This document shows positions 53,161 to 61,604 of a stretch of 64,000 nt of DNA, in pieces. Origin of the DNA: Marinimicrobium sp050113635. GTDB taxonomy: Bacteria > Pseudomonadota > Gammaproteobacteria > Pseudomonadales > Cellvibrionaceae. The position numbers were made by a program, and so were the translations under genes. Below the pieces are notes generated by a model. It made no database searches. It was not told the origin of the DNA and worked only from the letters and a program-made list of their open reading frames with translations. Location: assembly GCF_050113635.1 (NCBI RefSeq), contig NZ_JBNJLT010000001.1, positions 1,054,001 to 1,118,000 of the forward strand, given 5' to 3'. Each line of letters begins with the position of its first letter. Position 1 is the stretch's first letter.

Positions 53161-54627
53161 TCAAGGGTTCAACAGCGTCGCAGCCGCCTTCATTAAATAG
53201 CCCCTGGCGTGCTCACAGTTCACTGAGTCACAACGAACCTGTAAGGTGTTGATTGAAAACTGATTCTGATTCTTTAAGGTCGCCGGCAGCTGCAGGAGCT
53301 TGGCTTTTACACGGCTGTCGGTGAGGTGGCCTCCCACATTGAACCACTGCAGTTGTGCCACGTGATCCCGCCCCGACTTTTCCGAAAACAGCTGCAATAC
53401 CAGCGTATGAGAACCGACCGTTTCCAGCCGCTCTGTCTCCAGCAGCCAGTCCTGATGATCGTAGAGCCGCGGAATATAAGGCACAAGCTTTTGCTGCAAC
53501 CCTCGGCGATGGTACACATCCGTTCTGTAGATGACATTGTTCGACAGCCGTTCAACGCTGACTGTCCCGCCCTGCGGCGCACTCACCGGCAAAGGCATCG
53601 CCCGTAGCTGACCACTGCCCACCCTTTCAGGAGCAGCCAGAGTCTCATCAAATGCCCAGTGCAACACCAGGGCAAGAAGCGGCCCAATCGCCATCAACAG
53701 CACGGATGCGGATACCCGCTGTCCAGAGATGCGCGGTGACTGGATGCCTTCTTCGCTGGACCGAACCGGTGTTCGGCGTACCGGGGCAAAGTAAATCGCT
53801 GGAAGAATAATCAGGCCAAACAATATCCAGCCAAATGTCTCATGATCGTTCATCAGGCTGCTTTGCATTTGGGTGTTATAGCCTATAACGATCAAGATGA
53901 AGATTCTGATCCAGTTGGTTACCAAACCGAGCACGGCCGCGACCAGCAACGTGAGAATCAGCTTGGTTTCCCGGTAGCCATTCAGGTAACCAATAAGGAA
54001 GGCGATGGTCAGCGCTACGACAAAGTAGCGAAGGCCTGAGCAGCCGTCTGCAATGACAATATGACCGTAGGGAATGAAGATGCTGTTACCTTGAATCAGC
54101 GCCGGCATTTCGACCAGTCGGACCAGCTCGCCCACGACGGCACTGGCCCCTTCCAGCAACAGGTCGTTCAAGCTCCCCCAGACAGGAATGGCAAATACCG
54201 GGAACAACAACAGAAACCGATAACGAAAAATCGTTTTCCATCCAAAGATCAAGGCGTAAACCGATACCAGGACAAGCAGTAAGGATAACTGCTCAATGAG
54301 CTGGATATTGACCGCGTAGGCTGAAAACCAGAGTAGAGAAGAAGCCACAAGAGCAAGCGTGCTGAAGACGGTCTCAACGCTCGGGTTTATCCAGGTGTCG
54401 CGCTCCCAACCTCCAGTTCTCCAGAGTAATACGAGAAAGATTGCAATAACGGGGATACCGTGAGCAAGTTCACTGCTCCAGCGAATCCAGCGATCCCATA
54501 AGTCAGAGAAAGTGAAGGCGAACAGGCCTATCCAGACACAGGCGATAAAAATCGGGAGGAATCGGCTCAAAGGCCTGGGAAGAGAGTGTCTCTTTGATGA
54601 CTCGATATCCATTCGGGGTTGGACCAC
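53161..54627 (-). CDS. xrtA: Exosortase A fused to an EpsI domain
   Basis: A 488-residue membrane protein. The exosortase core (about residues 20-300, eight or so helices) holds the protease triad: Cys in ADGCSGLRY, Arg in TNWIRIFILIVIGY and His in MNDHETFGW. The C-terminal ~150 residues after a further helix (SVLLMAIGPLLALVLHWAF) form a periplasmic EpsI-like domain, as in XrtA. It cleaves and anchors or transfers proteins bearing PEP-CTERM tails. The start is GTG 54627 or ATG 54612. A good sigma-54 promoter precedes it. Its probable substrate is encoded just upstream. Confidence 0.92.
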   Translation of the reverse strand: MVQPRMDIESSKRHSLPRPLSRFLPIFIACVWIGLFAFTFSDLWDRWIRWSSELAHGIPVIAIFLVLLWRTGGWERDTWINPSVETVFSTLALVASSLLWFSAYAVNIQLIEQLSLLLVLVSVYALIFGWKTIFRYRFLLLFPVFAIPVWGSLNDLLLEGASAVVGELVRLVEMPALIQGNSIFIPYGHIVIADGCSGLRYFVVALTIAFLIGYLNGYRETKLILTLLVAAVLGLVTNWIRIFILIVIGYNTQMQSSLMNDHETFGWILFGLIILPAIYFAPVRRTPVRSSEEGIQSPRISGQRVSASVLLMAIGPLLALVLHWAFDETLAAPERVGSGQLRAMPLPVSAPQGGTVSVERLSNNVIYRTDVYHRRGLQQKLVPYIPRLYDHQDWLLETERLETVGSHTLVLQLFSEKSGRDHVAQLQWFNVGGHLTDSRVKAKLLQLPATLKNQNQFSINTLQVRCDSVNCEHARGYLMKAAATLLNP

Positions 54628-54676
54628 TGACCGTCATGATAGTTTTCGGGATGATACTGCAAACTTTCATGACTCA

Positions 54677-54695
54677 CCAGCAATGAAAGTTCCAT
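54677..54695 (-). promoter_or_regulatory. Sigma-54 promoter of xrtA
   Basis: Minus strand: ATGGAACT then ATTGCT with GG-N10-GC spacing. The -12 element is a perfect TTGCT. The predicted start is near 54668, 41 bases before the GTG of xrtA. Confidence 0.65.
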
Positions 54696-54707
54696 GGCTT
54701 ATCCATA

Positions 54708-54735
54708 AAAAAGGCCAGCAAAAGCTGGCCTTTTT
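54708..54735. terminator. Terminator after the PEP-CTERM gene
   Basis: AAAAAGGCCAGC and GCTGGCCTTTTT with an AAAA loop form a 12-bp bidirectional hairpin 20 bases after the stop. It separates the PEP-CTERM transcript from the xrtA promoter. Confidence 0.88.
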
Positions 54736-54754
54736 CACTGGGGGCCCAGACAGC

Positions 54755-55543
54755 TTATTTAGCCGCTCTGCGACGGGCAGCACCCAGACCCAACAGACCC
54801 AGACCCATGAGCAGCAAGGTGCCCGGCTCTGGCAATTTGCCAACGGTTACGTCGTCAATGCCCCAGCCATCGTTACTGGCACTGTTGTCGAACGTTAAGG
54901 TACCACCGACAATCGACATATCGGATTTCACCATTACGTAGCCCACGTTACCATTGGACTGGCCAAAGGGGATCGTGAAGGCGTCGGAATAGGTGCCGTC
55001 CGAGAAGGTCAGAGTCAACTGAGCCGCAACATCCGCCGGGTCAGCGACGTAGAAACCAAAGGCGTTATAGTTTCCGCCAGCGACATCACCGGTGGTAAAG
55101 TCCCAGGTCACTTGCTGGGCGTCGTTGCTGTCCAGCCAGAAATCCTGGCTGTCACTGGCCAGCTCTTCTCGAGAGAACTCACCAGTGTTCGAGCTTTCAA
55201 TTTTCAGGTTGTTGCCATCATTTGGGTCGAGGTCCGGATGTGTGTAGGTCTGTCCGGCCTGAACCAAAGTGAAAGTGCCCACCTTGGTGAAAAACTGAGG
55301 GCTGGAATCTTCCCAGGACAGCTGTTGCTTTGCTTGCCCAACGCCACCGTAATATGAAGCTCCAGAACCTTGGACTCCCAGGTTATTGAAATCCTCAGTG
55401 ACATAAGAGGGATTCAACAGGGACTGAAAGTTACTTTCCGCGTTCGGATCGTAACTGATACCAATACTAATGTTAGCGGCTTGAACCATACCAGCAGTGA
55501 GAAGGGCTCCACCTGCCAATACGGATTTAGCAAAAGTTTTCAT
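54755..55543 (-). CDS. PEP-CTERM sorting-domain protein
   Basis: A 262-residue exported protein with a signal peptide (KTFAKSVLAGGALLTAGMVQA) and a C-terminal tail made of the PEP motif (LPEPGT), a hydrophobic helix (LLLMGLGLLGLG) and a basic end (AARRRAAK). The middle is beta-rich and Asn/Asp/Gly-rich with no Cys, ending in DGWGIDDVTV, a common pattern in extracellular jelly-roll domains. XrtA, encoded next door, should process the tail. AAGGAAGG precedes the ATG. The expected fate is the cell surface or matrix, probably glycosylated. Confidence 0.93.
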   Translation of the reverse strand: MKTFAKSVLAGGALLTAGMVQAANISIGISYDPNAESNFQSLLNPSYVTEDFNNLGVQGSGASYYGGVGQAKQQLSWEDSSPQFFTKVGTFTLVQAGQTYTHPDLDPNDGNNLKIESSNTGEFSREELASDSQDFWLDSNDAQQVTWDFTTGDVAGGNYNAFGFYVADPADVAAQLTLTFSDGTYSDAFTIPFGQSNGNVGYVMVKSDMSIVGGTLTFDNSASNDGWGIDDVTVGKLPEPGTLLLMGLGLLGLGAARRRAAK

Positions 55544-55624
55544 AATGTCCTTCCTTTGAGTAGGTATGAAGTTGCAATGAGTCTCGCGTTTGAGGCAGCG
55601 TTTAATGCTTAGCCTTGCCCTGTC

Positions 55625-55643
55625 AAAGCAACAGCCATACCAA
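55625..55643 (-). promoter_or_regulatory. Sigma-54 promoter of the PEP-CTERM gene
   Basis: Minus strand: TTGGTATG then GTTGCT with GG-N10-GC spacing, nearly consensus. The predicted start is near 55616, 73 bases before the ATG. Confidence 0.75.
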
Positions 55644-55706
55644 CAACAAAAAGTCCTTAATATTCAATATCTTAACGATTAAAATTACCTTATCTTCAAG
55701 AGGCCA

Positions 55707-55732
55707 TGTAAGCTTTTTCGACGACACTTACA
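55707..55732. promoter_or_regulatory. Candidate PrsR (PEP-CTERM box) site
   Basis: Inverted repeat TGTAAG-N14-CTTACA centred ~104 bases upstream of the predicted sigma-54 start, the usual distance for an enhancer-binding protein. Assignment to PrsR is inference. Confidence 0.35.
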
Positions 55733-55753
55733 CTCGCCCGACAAACAGGTTAT

Positions 55754-58393
55754 TCACTGGCTTTGCCGAACCTGTTCGAGATTTCTCTGGATGTCTTCCA
55801 CTCCCGGCGCAAGATCGGCCGCTCTCTCGAGCTGCGTCAATGCCGCCTCCCTGTCGCCGCTCAAATGAAGCAACCACCCGTAGGTATCCAGTATGGCCGC
55901 CGAATCTGGCTGAAGCTCTGCTGCCCTTTCTGCAAGCGCCGTGGCTCTAGTCAAGTCCCCATCTTTTAACAACCAGGCGAGATTATTCAAAGCAACGGGG
56001 TCATTGGCGTTTTGGCTCAACAGCGTTTCATACGCTTGCACGGCCACATCGTCATTTCCATTCCGCTGCGCAATCTCTGCCTGGAAGAGCAAACGAGCGC
56101 GGCTTTGGGGTGCCACGGTTTCCCACCGCTCCAAAATCCCGGGGACCGCGTCCTCATTAACGATTTGCGCGGAAGACAGGAGCGCGAGAGCGATGTCATC
56201 ACTGGACGTTTTATCACTGGAGATGATCGCCTGCCAGGCCGCCTCCAGCTCTTGATAGGCCGCACTTTCCCCGGAGGCCCTCCGAGTCGCCTGAACGCTG
56301 GTTAACATCACGTCAGCATCGTTCGGAAAATCCTGTTTCAAGCTGTCCAGTAAAATGCGTGCCTGCTCAATGTTGCCACGCTGTATCTCCAATCGGGCCA
56401 AATCCAAATTAAGACTTTTACTCGTGGGAAATTCCTGAATCGCTTTTTCCAACAAGCGCTGTGCCCGATCCAGATCGCCGTTTTCGGCACGCTGCCTGGC
56501 GCCGTCCCGATACACCAGGGCTTTTACCTGACGGACGTAGTCGGTTTGTTCACCGTTATAGCGGTCCATCAACGAAACGGCGTCCTCTATCTGGCCTTCA
56601 TCGCGATAGAGCATCGCCCGCAACGCCACGGCACTGGGAGCCACCTCCGGCGTTTTGTTTACCAGGCCCTGCAGCCAGGCGTGAGGCGACGGGGCCAGTT
56701 CTCCGCGGGCAATAATTTGCACGCCTGTGCGCAACACCTGCTCATTCCCCGGTTCCAAAGCCACGACTTGTTCCACCGCGTCCAGGGCTTGTCGGTAGCG
56801 CGCCTGCTCGTAGAACATCTGGGCCAGTACGCCGTAGCCACGGGCAAAACCCGGCTCCTTTTTCAGAAGATCAGACAACTGCTCTATGGCCTGCTCACGC
56901 CGATCATCGCGAAAGTGATATTGGGCCTCAAACAGGGTCGTCTCGGGGGCTTTGGGTGCCGCTTGCTTGAGAGTCTCAACCGCACTGGCGATTTCGTCCA
57001 ATGCCTGCTCTGAGAAAAGGCGGTCCATATAGACATTGGTCACCGCCCAGTTGGCCGGTTGATAGCGAAACGCCGAGCGGAGCTGGCCCATTGCCTGCTC
57101 GGGTTCACCCCGCTGAAAGTGGTAGCGGGCCAGAAGCAACCGTAAGGCGCCGCGCTGAGGATCCTGAGCCAACGCCTTTTGGATACTCAGATACCCTTCC
57201 CTTTCCAGCTCAGGCTGCTCCAACGCCAGAACGCCATAGAGTGACAGCAACACCGTGTTATCGGGTCTGGCTTCGAGAGAGCGGCGCAGCGTACCTAATG
57301 CCATTTCCGCATTACCACTCTCCGCCTGCGCCAGCGCCGTGGCCCGAATCACATCGGCTTCGGCCGTCTCGACATCCACACTGCGAGTGAGCAAGGCTTC
57401 GGCAGCCTGGAAGTCACCCTTACCCAGGCTAACCATACCCAGCATCGTAGTAGCTGACTGACTGTCGGGATTATCTTTCAGCAACTCTGTCAGAATAGCT
57501 TCAGCGTCATCAAATTCGCCGGCTTCCGCTTTGGCCGCCGCCTCCTGGAGCCGCTGCTGTGCCGCAACCGAACCGGGCGATTCCTTCGCCAGTACCTTTT
57601 GGTACACCAGAGCCTCTGCGGTTCTTCCCTGGGCCGTGAGTGTTTCCACAAGAAGACCGAGCACCACGGAGCGAATGGGAAGCATAATATCCGTTCCCTG
57701 AATATGCATGAGCGCTTCGCTCAAGCGCCTCTCTGCCAGGTCCAGATTGTTGGATTGCAACGCCAGCAGAGCGCTGAGATGGAAAGGTTCCGGCTGTCTC
57801 GGATATTTTTCCCGCAAGGTTGCAAGCAGAGCTTCGGCCGCCTCGGCATCGTTCATCAAGAGATAGTTTTCTGCCAGCCGGAATTCGGGCTGCTCGCTAT
57901 CAGGATACGCTTCGATCAACCGCTGATAGGCACGGGTACTCTCCTCCAGATTGCCTTTTAACCGCTGAATATCAGCCTCGTACAGCGCCTGTTTTTGTCG
58001 ATCCTGTTCTGATTGAGGTGCAAACGCTTCAAGCACGTCCTGTGCCGACAAAAATTTTCTCTGCAGCAGGTAGGCTTTCGCCAGAGGCAACGCCACTTCT
58101 TGTGGATGCTCCTCGGCGTAATCTTCAAGCAATTGCGAGGCTCGTCGCCCTGCTCCCAGGGTGTTGTAGATCTCCGCCAACGCAACCGGGTAGGCCACAT
58201 TGTCGGGTGCACTGTTCATCGCATTGGTGATTTCGATCATCGCCGCCCGGTACTGCCCCTGCTCTCGATAGGCGTTGGCGCGCTGCACATAGTCTTGTGC
58301 CTGCTGCTCCCCGCCTTCTCGCCCACATCCGGCGAGCATCGTTGTTATAAGAAGCAGCGACGTAATGAATAGGCTGAGCAGCTTTGTCGGCAT
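55754..58393 (-). CDS. prsT: PEP-CTERM system TPR-repeat lipoprotein PrsT
   Basis: An 879-residue lipoprotein: signal ending in the lipobox LAGC (residues 20-23), then about twenty tetratricopeptide-like repeats to the C-terminus (for example DNVAYPVALAEIYNTLGAGR, PLALNNLAWLLKDGDLTRA-type units). This size and layout match PrsT of exosortase A loci. TPR lipoproteins of this kind probably scaffold polysaccharide export in the periplasm, as AlgK or BcsC do. GGGA precedes the ATG. It lies in the minus-strand export block behind a small lipoprotein and a beta-barrel. Confidence 0.92.
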   Translation of the reverse strand: MPTKLLSLFITSLLLITTMLAGCGREGGEQQAQDYVQRANAYREQGQYRAAMIEITNAMNSAPDNVAYPVALAEIYNTLGAGRRASQLLEDYAEEHPQEVALPLAKAYLLQRKFLSAQDVLEAFAPQSEQDRQKQALYEADIQRLKGNLEESTRAYQRLIEAYPDSEQPEFRLAENYLLMNDAEAAEALLATLREKYPRQPEPFHLSALLALQSNNLDLAERRLSEALMHIQGTDIMLPIRSVVLGLLVETLTAQGRTAEALVYQKVLAKESPGSVAAQQRLQEAAAKAEAGEFDDAEAILTELLKDNPDSQSATTMLGMVSLGKGDFQAAEALLTRSVDVETAEADVIRATALAQAESGNAEMALGTLRRSLEARPDNTVLLSLYGVLALEQPELEREGYLSIQKALAQDPQRGALRLLLARYHFQRGEPEQAMGQLRSAFRYQPANWAVTNVYMDRLFSEQALDEIASAVETLKQAAPKAPETTLFEAQYHFRDDRREQAIEQLSDLLKKEPGFARGYGVLAQMFYEQARYRQALDAVEQVVALEPGNEQVLRTGVQIIARGELAPSPHAWLQGLVNKTPEVAPSAVALRAMLYRDEGQIEDAVSLMDRYNGEQTDYVRQVKALVYRDGARQRAENGDLDRAQRLLEKAIQEFPTSKSLNLDLARLEIQRGNIEQARILLDSLKQDFPNDADVMLTSVQATRRASGESAAYQELEAAWQAIISSDKTSSDDIALALLSSAQIVNEDAVPGILERWETVAPQSRARLLFQAEIAQRNGNDDVAVQAYETLLSQNANDPVALNNLAWLLKDGDLTRATALAERAAELQPDSAAILDTYGWLLHLSGDREAALTQLERAADLAPGVEDIQRNLEQVRQSQ

Positions 58394-58584
58394 GGCGGTC
58401 CCGTCAGGTAGTTGACTTTATCAAGGAGGGTATCGACGAAGTATACGCCTAGGCAGCATGCCTTGAAACATGCCGATTATTTTGACAAATCAACGAGAGA
58501 AGGATGTTCAGAGGCGGCGTTTGCGACACGTCAGACTGAGTGCCGCAAACGGGAGGATTACCGGTGGCAGGGTTAAACAGCGCT

Positions 58585-59205
58585 TTACAACAGATTCGAC
58601 ACGGGGGAGAGCGGCACAAACTTGCTGTAAAGGCCATCGGTATCAAATACCGCAATACTGAACTGATAACGACCGACAAGATCCGCCAGCTCTATACGTT
58701 CTTGATAGGGATCATCCAGGAGAATGACCCGGGCTTTATCGTCACCCACCTGATGATAGCGTAATTCATAGCCACCAATTTCGTCGCCCTCAAGGTAGTC
58801 ACCATTTTCTCGCTGATCCGGCCGATCCCACTCCAGCAAAACCAGGCCCGCCACCTCAGAAACCGGCAGGTCAGGAAGTTCAACAGGCAGTGCAACAGTG
58901 TCATCAGCCTCTGAGCCGGACTTGTCGATCGGGCGAGCCGAACCTCCAGAGGGCGTTTCAGTCACCCCGTTTCCCGACGAGCCGGATGGCCCTGCACCAT
59001 TTTCCGTGGTTTGCTCGCCGGTCGTAGACTCTGACGATGTCGGGGTTCCGCCTCCCGAAGCGCCAGGGGCTCGATTGTTCAGTTGAGAGTCACCGCCGCC
59101 CCCGCCACCACAGGCTGTTAACCCAAGAATAACGGTCAGAAAGGGAATGGCCACGGCGACCCGGAAAGTGCGCCGTGAAGTGCCGCGAGAAAGGAAATGA
59201 GGCAT
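58585..59205 (-). CDS. Small lipoprotein with low-complexity linker and fibronectin-III-like domain
   Basis: A 206-residue protein. The signal ends in a lipobox LTAC followed by six Gly. Residues ~40-100 are a Ser/Thr/Gly/Pro/Glu-rich flexible linker. The C-terminal ~100 residues (GLVLLEWDRP, GGYELRYHQVGD, YQFSIAVFDTDGLYS) resemble a single fibronectin type III domain. It is probably an outer-membrane-anchored partner of the adjacent barrel and PrsT. Precise role unknown. Confidence 0.75.
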   Translation of the reverse strand: MPHFLSRGTSRRTFRVAVAIPFLTVILGLTACGGGGGGDSQLNNRAPGASGGGTPTSSESTTGEQTTENGAGPSGSSGNGVTETPSGGSARPIDKSGSEADDTVALPVELPDLPVSEVAGLVLLEWDRPDQRENGDYLEGDEIGGYELRYHQVGDDKARVILLDDPYQERIELADLVGRYQFSIAVFDTDGLYSKFVPLSPVSNLL

Positions 59206-59324
59206 GATGTCTTACTCAGCTAAAAAGGCGACGTCTAGAATATTTATCGTTGAGTCGATAAATTTTACGTCCTTGTACCACCTTATTTATGCTGGATCAT
59301 GCCTAAGAAAAAGTTTTTTTATAA

Positions 59325-59346
59325 TTTTTGCGTTGCCGCGCAAAAA
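59325..59346. repeat. Inverted repeat between barrel and lipoprotein genes
   Basis: TTTTTGCG and CGCAAAAA arms with a six-base loop, in the 213-base gap between the barrel stop and the lipoprotein start. The trailing arm is A-rich in both directions, so it is not a standard terminator; it could be a protein-binding site. Confidence 0.45.
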
Positions 59347-59419
59347 GTGTGTGTATTGAAACGCTTACTCAGCACTCGCTCTATAAGTTACGGTTATATG
59401 GGATCCATTGAGCGCCGAT

Positions 59420-60748
59420 TTAGAATTGGTAGCCGAGCCGTACACCCCCCGACAGCTCGTCGTATTCACGAAAACCGGTATCCGACTGGCGGTCGTGGAA
59501 GGTGGCAAACAGGCCAGCCCTCAGCCCCCCCGCGAAGCGGTAATCATACCGGAACCGCCAGCGTTGAACCTGATAGTCCGTCCGGGCGGTGGATGGATCA
59601 AAGTTGTGTTCCCGGACCTCCCAGCTCAACGTCACAGAGGCACGGGGGCTAACATCGTAGGCTCCGGCCACCTGAATACCTGTTTCATCCTTATCCTCAG
59701 CTTCTCTGCGGTAATCATCACTTTGCCAGAAAGCCGAGATGTCCAGGCGGCAACGCTGGCATAGGGTTTCGTGCGTCCAGCGCACTTCGGCACGGGTGCG
59801 CTCCAACTGGTCGATCCGGTCTGTGAGCGAATCCCCCGGGTTAAAGTCGTCAAGGTCGCCCCGGTTACCGCTACCCGCCGAATTATCCGTAATGAAACGC
59901 TGCGCATTGAACTCCCAGGTCCCCGGCCCCTGCCCCCACTCAACCTCCAGTGAATAGGCGGGACTGGAGAGGTTCTCGCCCTGAGCAGAGTCGCTCTCAT
60001 TCACCCCGACTTGCACACGGTAAGATAAGAGACGCAACGTCGATTCAAAACCCACGTTCACCGCACGGTAGTCATAGTCGGCCGAAGGGATGGCGTCGAA
60101 ACGAACCGCCATTTGCTGGCCCGTCAGACTTAAAGAGTCCACTGGCGAGAGGTCCCGCCGCCAGACAATACTGCCGCCCTCGCGCGTGGCGTCACGGTCG
60201 GCCCGGTAACGGTATTCAATGTCAGAGAAATGACCTCTCAGCATCAATAAATCGGTGTCGGTGGGTCGCCAACGGGCGCTGGGTAGCGCCGACAGAATCG
60301 TTCTTTCGTCATTATTGCGCAGCAGGTCAATCTCATCCGGGGCGTTTAGTACGGTGCGTCGGCTATGAGACACCAGCAGGTCAAATGGCTGGTCCTGACG
60401 CCCCAGCAGCAATTCGCTGTTGCCGACGAGAAGGCTTCGATCTGGTTGAGAGCCTTCCGTATAACGACGCTCCATCGCTCGATAGTTGGCACTGACGTTC
60501 AACCAGCGGTTGCTGTACTGGCCGCCGAGCTGAAGTTCCACTTCATCCTGTCGCTCGGAGAGAGGGTCCGAATCGGAACGGTTGGCGTTGTCGCTGTAGG
60601 CGGTGCGCACATCAATGCCAGCTTCCCAGTCACTGGCAGCAACCGCAGCGACCGGTATAACGGAGCTCAACACAGGCAGCACGCCCGTCATCAACCGAAC
60701 GGAAGGGGCACAGATTTTACCGAGCAACGACTTTTGGGGCACTGACAT
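59420..60748 (-). CDS. PEP-CTERM-associated outer-membrane beta-barrel (TIGR03016-like)
   Basis: A 442-residue exported protein (signal up to about AVAAS, residues 1-39). The mature part is a run of amphipathic strands with many aromatic/charged alternations, ending in the outer-membrane signature Phe (GGVRLGYQF). The first strand pair WEAGIDVRTAYSDNANRSD resembles TIGR03016 proteins found with exosortase A. It may form the outer-membrane export channel or a surface scaffold. GGGAGG lies before the ATG, 19 bases behind the BY-kinase-like gene. Confidence 0.85.
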   Translation of the reverse strand: MSVPQKSLLGKICAPSVRLMTGVLPVLSSVIPVAAVAASDWEAGIDVRTAYSDNANRSDSDPLSERQDEVELQLGGQYSNRWLNVSANYRAMERRYTEGSQPDRSLLVGNSELLLGRQDQPFDLLVSHSRRTVLNAPDEIDLLRNNDERTILSALPSARWRPTDTDLLMLRGHFSDIEYRYRADRDATREGGSIVWRRDLSPVDSLSLTGQQMAVRFDAIPSADYDYRAVNVGFESTLRLLSYRVQVGVNESDSAQGENLSSPAYSLEVEWGQGPGTWEFNAQRFITDNSAGSGNRGDLDDFNPGDSLTDRIDQLERTRAEVRWTHETLCQRCRLDISAFWQSDDYRREAEDKDETGIQVAGAYDVSPRASVTLSWEVREHNFDPSTARTDYQVQRWRFRYDYRFAGGLRAGLFATFHDRQSDTGFREYDELSGGVRLGYQF

Positions 60749-60767
60749 GGTGACCTCCCACAGAGGA

Positions 60768-61592
60768 TCAGTGGTTGAAAATCAGCCCAGAGAACTTATC
60801 CCGTCCTACGGCGTCGATTCCCGACAGAATGTCCGAAGGCGTACTTTTTCCGAAAGGCACCACCAGAAGGGCGTGGTCACAGTATTGCGACAAAATACGT
60901 GCCTCGGTTGAAGACTGAACCGACGGTGCATCAAGCACGATAAAACGATCCGGATAACGGGCTTTGATTTCGGAGATCAGCACCTCCATGCGCCGGGAAT
61001 TAAAGAACTCCGCCGCTGACTCGCTGCCCGTTCCCGAGGGAATCACTCGCAGACGTTCAATGCCGGTTGGGTAGATTATTTTTTTCAGGGGTACGGTATA
61101 GTCGTTCAGATATTGGGTCAGGCCGGCATCCATGGGCGATACGATAAACTGCTCCGCCGTCGAGTTGTAGGGGTTGCAGTCGACATATAACGCCGTTTTG
61201 TGCCGGTCCAGCGCGAAGGTCGCTGCCAGATTAAAGGCCACAAAGCTGCCTCCTCCACCCTCCGCGAGCGACGACACCATAGCGACCACGTTATCGGTTT
61301 TACTTTTTTGCAGAATGCGAATTCGCACTTCCCGGAAGGCATTCAACAGTTCGCGCTGGCGCATACCGGTATAGATGACTTTTTTCTCGTCAAGCTCATC
61401 CCGGTTCCAGATAACCGGGGTGGCCATGCCTTTGATCTGTTCTCGCTTACGGTGCTCCGCCACCGCACTTTTGATCAGCGGGTCCTGATCTCGGTCCTCT
61501 TTCATCGTTTCGTTTTTGTCAGCGACCGTTCTCAAGGTCACCTCCTGAAGCTTGTTGTCCGGCTGACCGGGTGCCCTGTGATTATCGCTCAT
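60768..61592 (-). CDS. XrtA-associated BY-kinase-like ATPase with degenerate P-loop
   Basis: A 274-residue homologue of exosortase-locus tyrosine autokinases (CpsD/Wzc C-domain). The second Walker box (FIVLDAPSV) and the Walker A'-like region (ALYVDCNPYN) can be recognised. The Walker A position reads SLAEGGGGSFVAFNLA, with Gly where the family has the ATP-binding Lys (GEGKS). There is no Tyr-rich C-terminal tail (it ends SGLIFNH). It follows the Wzz-like protein by 12 bases and so should partner it. Kinase activity is doubtful. Confidence 0.82.
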   Translation of the reverse strand: MSDNHRAPGQPDNKLQEVTLRTVADKNETMKEDRDQDPLIKSAVAEHRKREQIKGMATPVIWNRDELDEKKVIYTGMRQRELLNAFREVRIRILQKSKTDNVVAMVSSLAEGGGGSFVAFNLAATFALDRHKTALYVDCNPYNSTAEQFIVSPMDAGLTQYLNDYTVPLKKIIYPTGIERLRVIPSGTGSESAAEFFNSRRMEVLISEIKARYPDRFIVLDAPSVQSSTEARILSQYCDHALLVVPFGKSTPSDILSGIDAVGRDKFSGLIFNH

Positions 61593-61604
61593 ACCGAGTC
61601 TCCA

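Noticed and set aside
54500..54695. 43-codon frame overlapping the start of xrtA on the same strand
   Set aside because: No ribosome site, it overlaps the sigma-54 promoter and the xrtA coding start, and the peptide has no features.
59237..59320. Possible sigma-54 promoter before the small FnIII lipoprotein (AGGCATGATCCAGCAT on the minus strand)
   Set aside because: The GG-GC spacing is nine, not the required ten bases, and the -12 element is poor.
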